This document shows positions 21,785 through 30,211 of a stretch of 64,000 nucleotides of DNA, in pieces. The translations under genes and the position numbers were made by a program. The DNA lies in assembly GCA_021286935.1 (NCBI GenBank), contig JAJTBI010000008.1, positions 1 through 64,000 of the forward strand, given 5' to 3'. Under the pieces are notes generated by a model. That model worked only from the letters and a program-made list of their open reading frames with translations, was not told where the DNA came from and searched no databases. The DNA is from Geobacteraceae bacterium (lineage in GTDB: Bacteria > Desulfobacterota > Desulfuromonadia > Geobacterales > Pseudopelobacteraceae). The stretch's first letter is position 1. Each line of letters opens with the position of its first letter.

Positions 21785-22174
21785 ATGCGCGTAAACAACC
21801 GGTTACTCAGATGGCTGCTGATCATTATTGGCCTAATATCCACGGGACTGGGGATAATCGGCATCTTTGTGCCGCTACTGCCCACCACCCCGTTTCTGCT
21901 GCTGGCAGCAGCCTGCTTTGCCCGCAGCTCAGACCGCTTTCATACCTGGCTGATTGAGCATAATCACCTGGGACCGCTGGTGCGGGGGTATCTGGACGGT
22001 TCCGGTATTCCATTGCGGGCCAAACAGACTGCAATTACATTGGTCTGGCTGACGTTGGGGTCATCCACCCTGTTATTGGTTAAAGCAATCTGGCTACAAG
22101 TAGTCTTGATACTGTTGGCACCTGCAATCACCTGGTATCTGTGGCATTTGCCGGTTCGCAAGGAAACCCAATGA
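21785..22174 (+). CDS. DUF454 (YbaN-like) small inner-membrane protein
   Basis: This 129-residue protein has the DUF454 signature GIIGIFVPLLPTTPFLLLAAACFARSS in its first hydrophobic hairpin and two further membrane segments near the C-terminus. The family's biochemical role is unknown. The ATG at 21785 is preferred over the GTG at 21770, which lies in the accA terminator. The stop overlaps the next gene's ATG (ATGA). Confidence 0.85.
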   Translation: MRVNNRLLRWLLIIIGLISTGLGIIGIFVPLLPTTPFLLLAAACFARSSDRFHTWLIEHNHLGPLVRGYLDGSGIPLRAKQTAITLVWLTLGSSTLLLVKAIWLQVVLILLAPAITWYLWHLPVRKETQ

Positions 22175-22383
22175 AGATGAAATTACTAAAGTTTATCGTA
22201 CTGATCGGCGGTGGCGCACTGGCAGGTGGTATCTTCGGCTGGATGTCAAAATGTGCCGGTGGCGGCACCTGAGCCATGATGAGCAACCCCTGGTCAGGGG
22301 CCTTGTATGGAGCAGCAGCAGGATTCTTTCTAGCCCTGGTACCGGGCGAAACCGACACAAAAAAACCCGAGGACACCCCATGA
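22171..22383 (+). CDS. Candidate selenoprotein: small membrane protein with in-frame TGA (Sec34)
   Basis: The ATG at 22171 overlaps the DUF454 stop. It encodes a hydrophobic glycine-rich helix (LLKFIVLIGGGALAGGIFGW), then KCAGGGT, then TGA at 22270-22272. The same frame continues AMMSNPWSGALYGAAAGFFLALV and ends at TGA 22381-22383, in an ATGA overlap with the next gene. From memory this matches small membrane proteins (DUF6132-like) with the pattern C..GTCPITSNP...LYGA, where the TGA falls on the second Cys. A hairpin at 22287-22300 (CCCCT, loop GGTC, AGGGG) has the loop and distance of the E. coli fdhF SECIS. The alternative is a nonsense mutation, but the intact downstream frame and coupling argue against it. 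Confidence 0.75.
22287..22300 (+). promoter_or_regulatory. Putative bacterial SECIS apical hairpin
   Basis: A 5-bp stem CCCCT/AGGGG closes a GGTC loop. Counting T of the TGA as 1, the loop is at 23-26. In E. coli fdhF the GGUC loop is at 22-25 (recalled). A lower CAA/TTG pairing with a 2-nt bulge extends the stem. Confidence 0.7.
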
Positions 22384-23204
22384 TGGAACGTCTACAAAAA
22401 ATTATTTCCGCTGCTGGTATAACCTCCCGCCGCGCCTCGGAAGAGATGATCCTGGCCGGGCGAGTCACCGTGAACGGTCAGGTGGTGACTGAACTGGGCA
22501 GCAAGGCTGATCCGGCCAAAGACCTGATCGCCCTGGATGGGCAGCCGGTCAAACCGGCCGAGAAACTCTACTACGTACTGCTGCACAAGCCGGCCGGCTA
22601 CGTCACCTCGCTGAAAGACCCACAAGGGCGGCAACTGGTAACCGAGCTGGTGAAGGATATCGGCGAGCGGCTCTTTCCGGTGGGGCGCCTGGACTATAAC
22701 TCTGAAGGACTGCTGCTGTTGACCAATGACGGCGCCTGGGCCAACCGGCTGATGCATCCCCGCCATCAGGTTGATAAGGAGTACCATGTGCGGGTGCGGG
22801 GCAAAATTGATCCGCAGCAGATCAAAAAACTGGCTGATGGGGTAGAGCTGGAGGATGGCCCCACCGGTGCCACCACGGTGCGCCTGCTGAAAAACGACCA
22901 GAGCAATGACTGGCTCTCCGTCACTATCCGCGAAGGGCGCAACCGCCAGGTACGGCGGATGTGCGCAGCAGTGGGGCTGTTTGTGGTACGGTTGCGCCGT
23001 ATCCGCTACGGCAACCTGACCCTGGGAGGCCTGCAACCGGGTGAATACCGTCTTTTGAGCAAGGAAGAGGCACAGGCGCTGGATGCACCGCCACCAATCA
23101 AACAGCGGGAACAGCGAATGGCAGCCCCGGCAAAATCATCTACGACAACTCAGCCACCTGGGCCAACCAAACGGCCACCACGCAGAAAGATCATCGGACA
23201 GTAA
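22380..23204 (+). CDS. rluB: rRNA pseudouridine synthase, RluB/RsuA family
   Basis: This enzyme isomerises a specific rRNA uridine to pseudouridine. An S4 domain (LQKIISAAGITSRRASEEMI) precedes the catalytic domain with GRLDYNSEGLLLLTNDG, where Asp105 is the catalytic residue. A basic Pro-rich C-tail ends the 274-residue protein. It starts in the ATGA overlap with the candidate selenoprotein. The exact target (RluB, RluE, RluF or RsuA type) is assigned only by family resemblance. Confidence 0.9.
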   Translation: MMERLQKIISAAGITSRRASEEMILAGRVTVNGQVVTELGSKADPAKDLIALDGQPVKPAEKLYYVLLHKPAGYVTSLKDPQGRQLVTELVKDIGERLFPVGRLDYNSEGLLLLTNDGAWANRLMHPRHQVDKEYHVRVRGKIDPQQIKKLADGVELEDGPTGATTVRLLKNDQSNDWLSVTIREGRNRQVRRMCAAVGLFVVRLRRIRYGNLTLGGLQPGEYRLLSKEEAQALDAPPPIKQREQRMAAPAKSSTTTQPPGPTKRPPRRKIIGQ

Positions 23205-23216
23205 GCGGAGTTCCCC

Positions 23217-24608
23217 ATGGCAAAACGCACACTGATCTCAGAGCTTTTGAACCGTCCTGAAGCAGGCGGTGACCATGCCGTAGCCGGTTGGGTCCGCTCC
23301 ACACGGGCCTCCGGTGATGTTGCCTTCATCATCCTGAATGACGGTTCCAACCTGTCCGGTATCCAACTGGTGCTGGAACGGACAACCGTAACCAACTTTG
23401 AAAACTACAGCAAGCTCGGTACCGGAACCGCCCTGCAGGCAACCGGCGAACTGGTCCCCTCACCGGCTGCAGGTCAACAGTACGAGCTACGGGTCACAGA
23501 GCTGACAGTAGTTGGCGAAGCCAACCCTGACTATCCGCTGCAGAAGAAACGTCACAGCTTTGAATACCTGCGCAGCATCGCCCATCTGCGTCCCCGCACC
23601 AACACCTTTGGCGCGGTATTCCGATTGCGTTCAAGGCTGGCCCAGGCGATCCACCAGTTCTTTGCCGAACATAATTTTCTGTATGTCCATACTCCGATTA
23701 TCACTGCCAGCGACTGCGAAGGGGCCGGTGAACTGTTCCGGGTCACCACCCTGCCCCCTAATGGAGCCCCCCGCAATGAAGGGGGCAGCATCGACTTTGG
23801 CCAGGATTTCTTTGGCCAAAAGACCGGCCTGACCGTCAGCGGCCAGCTGGAGGGTGAACTGTTTGCCCAGGCCTTTGGCAACATCTACACCTTCGGTCCC
23901 ACCTTCCGAGCTGAAAACTCCAATACTGCCCGCCATGCCTCGGAGTTCTGGATGATCGAGCCAGAGATGGCCTTCAGCGATCTGGCAGATGATGCCGATC
24001 TTGCCGAAGAATTTGTCCGTTACCTCTGCAGCTTTGCCTTGATAGAATGTGCTGAAGATATGGCTTTCTTTGATCAGCATATTGAGAAAGGTTTGATACA
24101 GCGGATACGCTCTGTTGCTGAGGCACAGTTTGCCCGGATGGAGTACGGCGACGCCATCACCCACCTGCAAAAGGCGCCGGTCAGCTTTAACTTTCCTGTT
24201 GAATGGGGACTTGATCTGCAGACCGAACATGAACGTTACCTGACTGAGCAGGTGGTGGGCGGACCGGTCTTTGTGCTGAACTACCCCAAGGATATCAAGG
24301 CGTTTTACATGCGTCAGAATGATGATGACAGAACCGTGGCAGCCATGGACCTGCTGGTTCCCAAAGTGGGTGAGATCATCGGCGGCAGCCAGCGGGAAGA
24401 GCGATTGGATCTCCTAGAACAGCGGATAGATGAACTGGATATCCCCAAGGAACCGCTCTGGTGGTACCTGGATTCCCGCCGTTGGGGCAGCACTCCCCAT
24501 GCCGGCTTCGGCCTGGGCTTTGAGCGGCTGATCATGTACCTCTCCGGCATGGAGAACATCCGTGACGTGATCCCGTTCCCCAGAACACCGAGGCATGCGG
24601 AGTTCTGA
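23217..24608 (+). CDS. asnS: Asparaginyl-tRNA synthetase
   Basis: This is a class IIb synthetase with an N-terminal OB fold (AGWVRSTRASGDVAFIILNDGS) and a catalytic core with motif 2 FGPTFRAENSNTARHASEFWMIEPE. Motif 3 is GFGLGFERLIMYLSGMENIRD. The residues and the 463-residue length fit AsnRS rather than AspRS. Its presence suggests direct charging of tRNA-Asn. The DUF503 gene follows after 3 nt. Confidence 0.95.
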   Translation: MAKRTLISELLNRPEAGGDHAVAGWVRSTRASGDVAFIILNDGSNLSGIQLVLERTTVTNFENYSKLGTGTALQATGELVPSPAAGQQYELRVTELTVVGEANPDYPLQKKRHSFEYLRSIAHLRPRTNTFGAVFRLRSRLAQAIHQFFAEHNFLYVHTPIITASDCEGAGELFRVTTLPPNGAPRNEGGSIDFGQDFFGQKTGLTVSGQLEGELFAQAFGNIYTFGPTFRAENSNTARHASEFWMIEPEMAFSDLADDADLAEEFVRYLCSFALIECAEDMAFFDQHIEKGLIQRIRSVAEAQFARMEYGDAITHLQKAPVSFNFPVEWGLDLQTEHERYLTEQVVGGPVFVLNYPKDIKAFYMRQNDDDRTVAAMDLLVPKVGEIIGGSQREERLDLLEQRIDELDIPKEPLWWYLDSRRWGSTPHAGFGLGFERLIMYLSGMENIRDVIPFPRTPRHAEF

Positions 24609-24611
24609 GCT

Positions 24612-24893
24612 ATGTTCATCTTCTGCTCAGAGATCCACCTCTCGCTACCAGCCTTCTCGCTGAAAGAAAAGCGGGGCATCATCAAGAGCATCCTGGGGCG
24701 GGCCCGCAACCGCTTCAACGTTTCCTGTGCCGAGGTTGACCGCCAGGACAATTGTCAGGTGGCGGTGCTCGGCTTTGTCACCGTAAGCTCGGACAAGACT
24801 ATTGCCCGCAACAGTCTGGACCGTCTGGAGGACTGGATCTATGACGGCTGGCCCGACGTGGAGATTACCGCCAGCCAGGTCACAGAACTATAA
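24612..24893 (+). CDS. DUF503 (YlxP-like) protein
   Basis: This 93-residue protein shows the DUF503 pattern SLPAFSLKEKRGIIKSILGRARNRFNVSCAEVD, with a ferredoxin-like alpha-beta layout predicted for the family. YlxP homologues sit near translation genes and are thought to be ribosome-linked, with no firm biochemistry. It closely follows asnS and ends immediately before a strong promoter. Confidence 0.85.
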   Translation: MFIFCSEIHLSLPAFSLKEKRGIIKSILGRARNRFNVSCAEVDRQDNCQVAVLGFVTVSSDKTIARNSLDRLEDWIYDGWPDVEITASQVTEL

Positions 24894-24894
24894 A

Positions 24895-24924
24895 TTGACA
24901 GTATTCATGCAGGCCGCGTATAAT
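24895..24924 (+). promoter_or_regulatory. Strong sigma-70 promoter upstream of the pgpH-like operon
   Basis: A perfect TTGACA (24895-24900) and a perfect TATAAT (24919-24924) are separated by 18 nt. The start codon is 67 nt downstream of the -10 element. Confidence 0.8.
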
Positions 24925-24990
24925 TCATCTTTCACTATGCTCACGATCCTCTACTCATACCTTGCTTCCCGCACCGCCTGACGGTACGCC

Positions 24991-27387
24991 ATGCCCGAAT
25001 CCCCCGGACATACACCCGAGCAGTCTCATCTTGCCTATCTGCCAAAACTGGTGAGCAATCTGCTTGACTCAATCGTGCGGCGTTTTTCCAATCCCGTAAC
25101 TGCCCGCCGTAATCGCGTTCTACTACTGCTGCTTACTGCTGTTCTGCTGACCCTGATCCTGCTGCCCAGCCAGCATCTGGTAACCGCCCGTTACAAGACC
25201 GGGGAAATAGCCACCTCTGATATCCGTGCCAGCCAGGACTACCTGCTGGAAGATCATGAGCTGACCAAACAGTTGCGTAGTGAAGCAGAGGCCAAAGCGC
25301 CGGTTGTCTACACTGCCAGCGAAAGCGTTGCAACAACGCTGCTTGCAAGTGTAACCCGTGCACTCAGCACCACCCAGACCGCCCGGTCAGAAAAACCAAC
25401 ACTCACAACAGCAGAACTACGCCCACTGCTTGAACCGATACTTGATGCACAACTGGCTGAAGGTGAGCTTCGCTCCCTACTGAAGACAAACAACCAGACT
25501 GCATTGCTGGCCAGCCTGAAGCTGGTTCTTGATGAGGTTTACAAACATAAGATTATTCTTGATGAGAAGGTGTTCAGATCAGATACCCAACGGGGCATCG
25601 AAATCAGCAATACTCTTGGCAAGAACGTTGGCACGGTAACCTCGAATACACCTTTTATCGAGATTGGCGAAGCACGCAGACTACTACAGACCAAACGGCT
25701 TGATGGCATACCGGGCGATGTTTCCCGTCACCTGCTGGCACTGACTGCCAAGATCCTGAAACCCAACCTGTTCTTTGACCGTGAGGCCACTGAGGCCCGT
25801 AAAAAGGCAGTGTTAAATGACATCAAGCCGGTACTGTACAAGATTCAGAAAGGTGAAATGATCGTCCGGGTGGGTGAACGGGTCAGCAGCGAACAATCCC
25901 ACAAACTGCAAATGATCTATCTGGCCAGCCGTGGCGAGGGGACACTCTACACCGTCCTGGGCATCTTTGGTCTGGTACTGGTGTTGTTCTACTTTCCGTA
26001 CCGTTTTGCCTGTAAGAACATCCGCAAATTCAACCCCAGCAATCGCGATCTGCTGGCCATAGCCATCCTGATCGTGGGCAGCTTCTTTGTCTTTAAGCTG
26101 GCCCTGCTGGTTTCTGCCAACATCGGAGCTGCCTTTCCGTCTGTATCGCCCGCTTCCTATGCCTACCTCTTCCCCTTTGCAGCAGGGGCCATGATTGTGC
26201 GGATTCTACTCAACTCAGAAGTCGCCTTGGTCTACTGCGTGATGATGGCCCCGTTGCTGGGCATCCTGTTTAACAGCAATATGTTCGTGGTGATCTACGC
26301 CCTGCTGGGCAGTGTGGTAGGCGCCCATGGCGTACGGCAGTGTCAGGACCGCAGTGTGATCTATACTGCCGGTCTCAAACTGGCGGTGGTCAACCTTGCC
26401 ATGGGGCTCTGTTTCCAGACCATGAACAGCGCCCTCTTCACCATGCAGACGCTGTATGTGATCTGCTTTACCCTGGTAGGAGCGTTGCTCTCTTCCATGC
26501 TGGTTTCAGCCTTTACGCCACTGTTTGAGTCACTGTTCCATTTCACCACCAACATTAAGCTACTGGAACTAGCCAACCTCAACTCTCCCCTGCTGCGGGA
26601 TCTGATGATCAAGGCACCGGGTACCTATCATCATAGTGTGGTGGTGGGCAATCTGGTGGAGGCCGCCGCCGAAGCGATCGGTGCCAATCCGTTGCTGGCA
26701 CGGGTGGCGGCCTACTACCACGACATCGGCAAGGCAGCCAAGCCGCTCTACTTTATTGAAAATATGCATGGTGGTGAAAACCGGCACGACAAACTATCAC
26801 CCCACATGTCAGCCCTGATCCTGATTTCCCACATCAAGGAAGGTGAAGCGCTGGCACGTGAAAAACATCTGGGACAACCGATCATTGATGTGATCCGGCA
26901 GCACCACGGCACCGCCCTGATCAAGTTTTTTTATGAAAAGGCCAAACAGCAGGCCGACGTCACGGGGCAACAGGTTGATCCCCAGGAATTCCGCTACCCC
27001 GGACCGAAACCCCAGACCCGTGAAGCCGGTCTGGTCATGCTGGCCGATGCAGTGGAGGCTGCCTCCCGCACCCTGGTTAATCCTACCCCGGACCGGATTC
27101 AGGGAATGGTGCAAAAGCTGATCAACCGGATTTTTTCCGACGGCCAACTGGATGAATGCGAACTTACCCTTAAAAACCTGCATGAGATAGCCAAGAGCTT
27201 TAACCGGATTCTGGGGGCCATCTTCCACCACCGGATTGACTACCCTGAACCGGTGCATAAAGGAAGTATCGGAGGTAAAAAGAGCAATGCACATTCTGGT
27301 ACAGAACAACCAGCGAAAACACCCGGCCCCGTTACGCCCCATCAGGGCAGCAGCAACGAGGATCTTAAACGCCTTGGGATGTCCTGA
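24991..27387 (+). CDS. PgpH-like 7TM-HD domain phosphodiesterase (probable c-di-AMP hydrolase)
   Basis: This 798-residue membrane protein has a first helix near residues 41-60 and a large extracytoplasmic 7TMR-HDED-type region to about 310. A bundle of transmembrane helices spans about 325-525. The cytoplasmic HD domain contains YHHSVVVGNLVEAA and the metal motif YYHDIGK (HD at about 577-578). Listeria PgpH of this architecture hydrolyses c-di-AMP, so that substrate is inferred. A strong sigma-70 promoter precedes it. Its last 101 nt overlap ybeY, so expression is coupled. Confidence 0.87.
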   Translation: MPESPGHTPEQSHLAYLPKLVSNLLDSIVRRFSNPVTARRNRVLLLLLTAVLLTLILLPSQHLVTARYKTGEIATSDIRASQDYLLEDHELTKQLRSEAEAKAPVVYTASESVATTLLASVTRALSTTQTARSEKPTLTTAELRPLLEPILDAQLAEGELRSLLKTNNQTALLASLKLVLDEVYKHKIILDEKVFRSDTQRGIEISNTLGKNVGTVTSNTPFIEIGEARRLLQTKRLDGIPGDVSRHLLALTAKILKPNLFFDREATEARKKAVLNDIKPVLYKIQKGEMIVRVGERVSSEQSHKLQMIYLASRGEGTLYTVLGIFGLVLVLFYFPYRFACKNIRKFNPSNRDLLAIAILIVGSFFVFKLALLVSANIGAAFPSVSPASYAYLFPFAAGAMIVRILLNSEVALVYCVMMAPLLGILFNSNMFVVIYALLGSVVGAHGVRQCQDRSVIYTAGLKLAVVNLAMGLCFQTMNSALFTMQTLYVICFTLVGALLSSMLVSAFTPLFESLFHFTTNIKLLELANLNSPLLRDLMIKAPGTYHHSVVVGNLVEAAAEAIGANPLLARVAAYYHDIGKAAKPLYFIENMHGGENRHDKLSPHMSALILISHIKEGEALAREKHLGQPIIDVIRQHHGTALIKFFYEKAKQQADVTGQQVDPQEFRYPGPKPQTREAGLVMLADAVEAASRTLVNPTPDRIQGMVQKLINRIFSDGQLDECELTLKNLHEIAKSFNRILGAIFHHRIDYPEPVHKGSIGGKKSNAHSGTEQPAKTPGPVTPHQGSSNEDLKRLGMS

Positions 27388-27751
27388 CGAGACCGAGCTA
27401 TCGATTACCATTGTTGGTGATCGCACCATACACCGGCTGAACCGTGAGTATCTGGGCAAGGACCGTCCCACCAACGTCATCTCATTTTCACTGCAGGAAG
27501 GAGAATTCGGCAACGTGGCCCGGCATGCCCTGGGCGATGTGGTCATTTCCGCTGATACTGCCACACAAGAGGCCGAGGCAGGTGGTATAAGCAGCTATGA
27601 GCGACTGATCTTTCTGCTCTTGCACGGCATCCTGCACCTGACCGGCTACGACCATGAGCGAAGCGGCGAGGTCGAGGCAGTCAGGATGGAACACAAGGAA
27701 CAGGAAATCTGGAAACTATTACAAAAAGAAGGGCTGACAGCCCTGCCCTGA
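27287..27751 (+). CDS. ybeY: Endoribonuclease YbeY
   Basis: This is a zinc-dependent RNase acting in 16S rRNA maturation and ribosome quality control. The metal motif HGILHLTGYDH (H-x3-H-x5-H) is near the C-terminus and KDRPTNVISFSL is also conserved. The ATG at 27287, 12 nt after a GGAGG, gives 154 residues. The open frame extends further upstream inside the preceding gene. The 101-nt overlap with that gene is unusually long. Confidence 0.92.
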   Translation: MHILVQNNQRKHPAPLRPIRAAATRILNALGCPDETELSITIVGDRTIHRLNREYLGKDRPTNVISFSLQEGEFGNVARHALGDVVISADTATQEAEAGGISSYERLIFLLLHGILHLTGYDHERSGEVEAVRMEHKEQEIWKLLQKEGLTALP

Positions 27752-27778
27752 TCATTTAACAGACGGAGGAAAACGAGC

Positions 27779-28633
27779 GTGGACGAAGGAAGCAGTCGCA
27801 GGCCGGCAGGTTTGCTTGACAGGGTCACCCGATTGGTAACCGGACGCAGAAAGGTTACTGAAGAGGAGATTCACGAGCTGATTGAAGCCGGCGAAGAAGA
27901 AGGGATTGTAGACGAGCAGGAACGTGAGATGATCAGCGCCATCCTGGAGCTGGACAGCACCGTGGTGCGCGAGATCATGGTGCCCCGCACCTCAATGGCA
28001 GCCATCAGTGTCGAGGCCTCGGTACGTGAAACCATTGATGCCATCATCGCCTGTGGCCACTCCCGCATCCCGGTCTATGACGGCACCCTGGACAACATCA
28101 TCGGCCTGCTATATGCCAAGGACCTGCTGAAAAGCTGGGGGATGGAAGATACTGGAATCCACCTGCGGGATCTGGTCCGGCAACCGTTTTTTACCCCTGA
28201 GACCAAGACCCTTGAACTACTGCTGCAGGAGTTCAAGAAGAAAAAGGTGCATCTGGCCATTGTAGTTGATGAATACGGCGGCACTTCCGGTCTGGTCACC
28301 ATTGAAGACCTGCTGGAACAGATTGTTGGCGATATTCAGGATGAGTATGACATGGAAGAAGAGCTGTATACCTGCAATCCTGATGGTTCTCTCACCACCG
28401 ACGCCCGCTTGCCGATAGAAGAACTGGAAGAACAGTTTCAGCTAGAAATAGAACGGGACAAATTTGATACCGTTGGCGGTCTGGTGGTCCACCTGGCAGA
28501 TGGTATCCCGGTTACCGGCACCGTCATCACCGGTGAAGGACTTGCAATCGAGATCCTGGATGCTGATCCCCGCAAGGTCAAGCGGGTCAGGATCGTTCGT
28601 CTTACCGATACAATGGAGCCGGCTACCCCGTGA
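27779..28633 (+). CDS. CorC/HlyC-type CBS-domain protein
   Basis: This cytosolic protein of 284 residues has two CBS repeats (from VREIMVPRTSMAAISVEAS and from RQPFFTPETKTLELLLQEF) and a C-terminal transporter-associated domain (DKFDTVGGLVVHLADG). It lacks the membrane DUF21 domain, matching E. coli CorC/YbeX, which is implicated in Mg/Co efflux and ribosome maturation. The order ybeY-ybeX-lnt is conserved in many bacteria and supports the call. It starts with GTG, 10 nt after CGGAGG. Confidence 0.9.
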   Translation: MDEGSSRRPAGLLDRVTRLVTGRRKVTEEEIHELIEAGEEEGIVDEQEREMISAILELDSTVVREIMVPRTSMAAISVEASVRETIDAIIACGHSRIPVYDGTLDNIIGLLYAKDLLKSWGMEDTGIHLRDLVRQPFFTPETKTLELLLQEFKKKKVHLAIVVDEYGGTSGLVTIEDLLEQIVGDIQDEYDMEEELYTCNPDGSLTTDARLPIEELEEQFQLEIERDKFDTVGGLVVHLADGIPVTGTVITGEGLAIEILDADPRKVKRVRIVRLTDTMEPATP

Positions 28634-30192
28634 ACCTGCACGATTTCCGCCTGCCGTTGATCTCCGGCACCATCCGCCCAGCGCTGCTGGCTGGCCTTTC
28701 CGGCCTGCTGATCGCCCTATCATTCCCCAAGGCAGACATTTCCTTTCTGGCCTGGATTGCCTTGGTGCCACTTCTGACCACCCTTGAAGGTCAGACACCC
28801 AAGGCCGCCTTTAAGCTCGGTTTCTTTAGTGGTCTGATCGCCTATGCCGGCCTGCTCTACTGGGTCATGATCGTCATGGGTGACTACGGACACCTGCCGT
28901 TGTTTGCCACCATCCCGCTCTGGCTGTTTCTTTCTGCCTGGCTGGCCCTGTTTTATGGACTGGCCACCTGGGCAACCGTCATGGGTGAGCGATGCGGGAT
29001 TAAATCAGCCCTGCTGATGCCGTTGGCCTGGGTCGGTGCCGATTACCTGCGCAGCTTTCTGATGACCGGCTTTCCCTGGACCATGCTGGGCCACTCCCAA
29101 TACCGGCTGCTGCCATTGATTCAGGTGGCTGATCTGACCGGCGTCTTTGGCATCACCGCCCTACTGGTGCTGGCTAACGTCGTATTTTACCGGATTATCC
29201 GAGCCCTGTCCGGAGCAGAAATCCCCTACCCTGCCAAAAGTGCCATCATCTTTGTCATGGCCCTGACCTCTGCCCTGGGCTACGGCTTTTTTCGTTTAAA
29301 TTCGCCTCTACCCCCGGCAGCACCGCTCAAAGTAGCCCTGATTCAGGGCAATATTGATCAGGCCGTCAAATGGTCACCTGCTTTCCGCGAAGCAACCCTT
29401 GACATCTACACCTCCCTCTCCCGTCAGGCTGCAACCCGTCAACAACCTGATCTGATTGTCTGGCCGGAAAGCGCGGCACCATTCTTCTTTCAGGAAAACA
29501 GCCCTTCGTCAGACCGGATTCGTAACCTGAGCCGCGAACTGAAGACCCACCTGCTGTTCGGCAGCCCGGCCATTGAACAGCGTAACGGCAAGTACAGCAA
29601 CCTGAACAGCGCCTTCCTGCTGGCGCCTAATGGCAGCGAGCTTGGTCGAGCCGACAAGATGCACCTGGTGCCGTTTGGCGAGTACGTTCCCCTGGCCCGG
29701 CTGCTACCATTTGTCAACAAGCTGGTCCATGGCATCGGCGATTTTGTGCCTGGCCAGGAAATCAAGCCGCTTAAGGCTGGTTCTACACCGCTGGGGGTGC
29801 TGGTCTGCTACGAAGTCATCTTTCCGGAACTGGCCCGGGCGCAGGTTAATGCCGGCAGCCGAGTGCTGGTTAACATCACCAACGATGCCTGGTTCGGTCG
29901 TTCCTCCGCCCCTTACCAGCACCTTTCCATGGCCGCCTTCAGGGCGGTTGAAACCCGCACCCCCCTGATTCGTGCGGCAAACACCGGCATCACCTCCATC
30001 ATTGACCAGAACGGACATATCCGCGGCATGACCTCGCTCTTCAAAGAAGCGGTCATGGTGGGTGAAGTACAACCGGGCAGCGCCAATGCCCTTTACCTGA
30101 AGATTGGCGATCTGTTTGCCCAGAGCTGTCTGGCATTAACCATTCTGCTTTTACTGCTGCGGCGGAGCCGTTTACAATCAAAGTCACCCTAA
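28630..30192 (+). CDS. lnt: Apolipoprotein N-acyltransferase
   Basis: Lnt adds the third acyl chain to the N-terminal Cys of lipoproteins in the inner membrane. About six N-terminal helices precede a periplasmic nitrilase domain whose triad is E280 (WPES), K343 (ADKMHLVPFGEY) and C393 (LVCYEVIFPE). These match the E. coli Glu-Lys-Cys triad. The GTG start overlaps the previous stop by 4 nt. A SPOR-NlpC lipoprotein encoded near 36 kb is a likely client. Confidence 0.95.
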   Translation: MNLHDFRLPLISGTIRPALLAGLSGLLIALSFPKADISFLAWIALVPLLTTLEGQTPKAAFKLGFFSGLIAYAGLLYWVMIVMGDYGHLPLFATIPLWLFLSAWLALFYGLATWATVMGERCGIKSALLMPLAWVGADYLRSFLMTGFPWTMLGHSQYRLLPLIQVADLTGVFGITALLVLANVVFYRIIRALSGAEIPYPAKSAIIFVMALTSALGYGFFRLNSPLPPAAPLKVALIQGNIDQAVKWSPAFREATLDIYTSLSRQAATRQQPDLIVWPESAAPFFFQENSPSSDRIRNLSRELKTHLLFGSPAIEQRNGKYSNLNSAFLLAPNGSELGRADKMHLVPFGEYVPLARLLPFVNKLVHGIGDFVPGQEIKPLKAGSTPLGVLVCYEVIFPELARAQVNAGSRVLVNITNDAWFGRSSAPYQHLSMAAFRAVETRTPLIRAANTGITSIIDQNGHIRGMTSLFKEAVMVGEVQPGSANALYLKIGDLFAQSCLALTILLLLLRRSRLQSKSP

Positions 30193-30211
30193 AGAACAGG
30201 AGAAAACTGCC

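Noticed and set aside
22270-22272. The TGA as a simple end of a 33-residue gene, or as a nonsense mutation
   Set aside because: The downstream frame remains open, encodes a family-like membrane segment, ends in an ATGA coupling, and is preceded by a SECIS-like hairpin. These would be unlikely together in a dead sequence.
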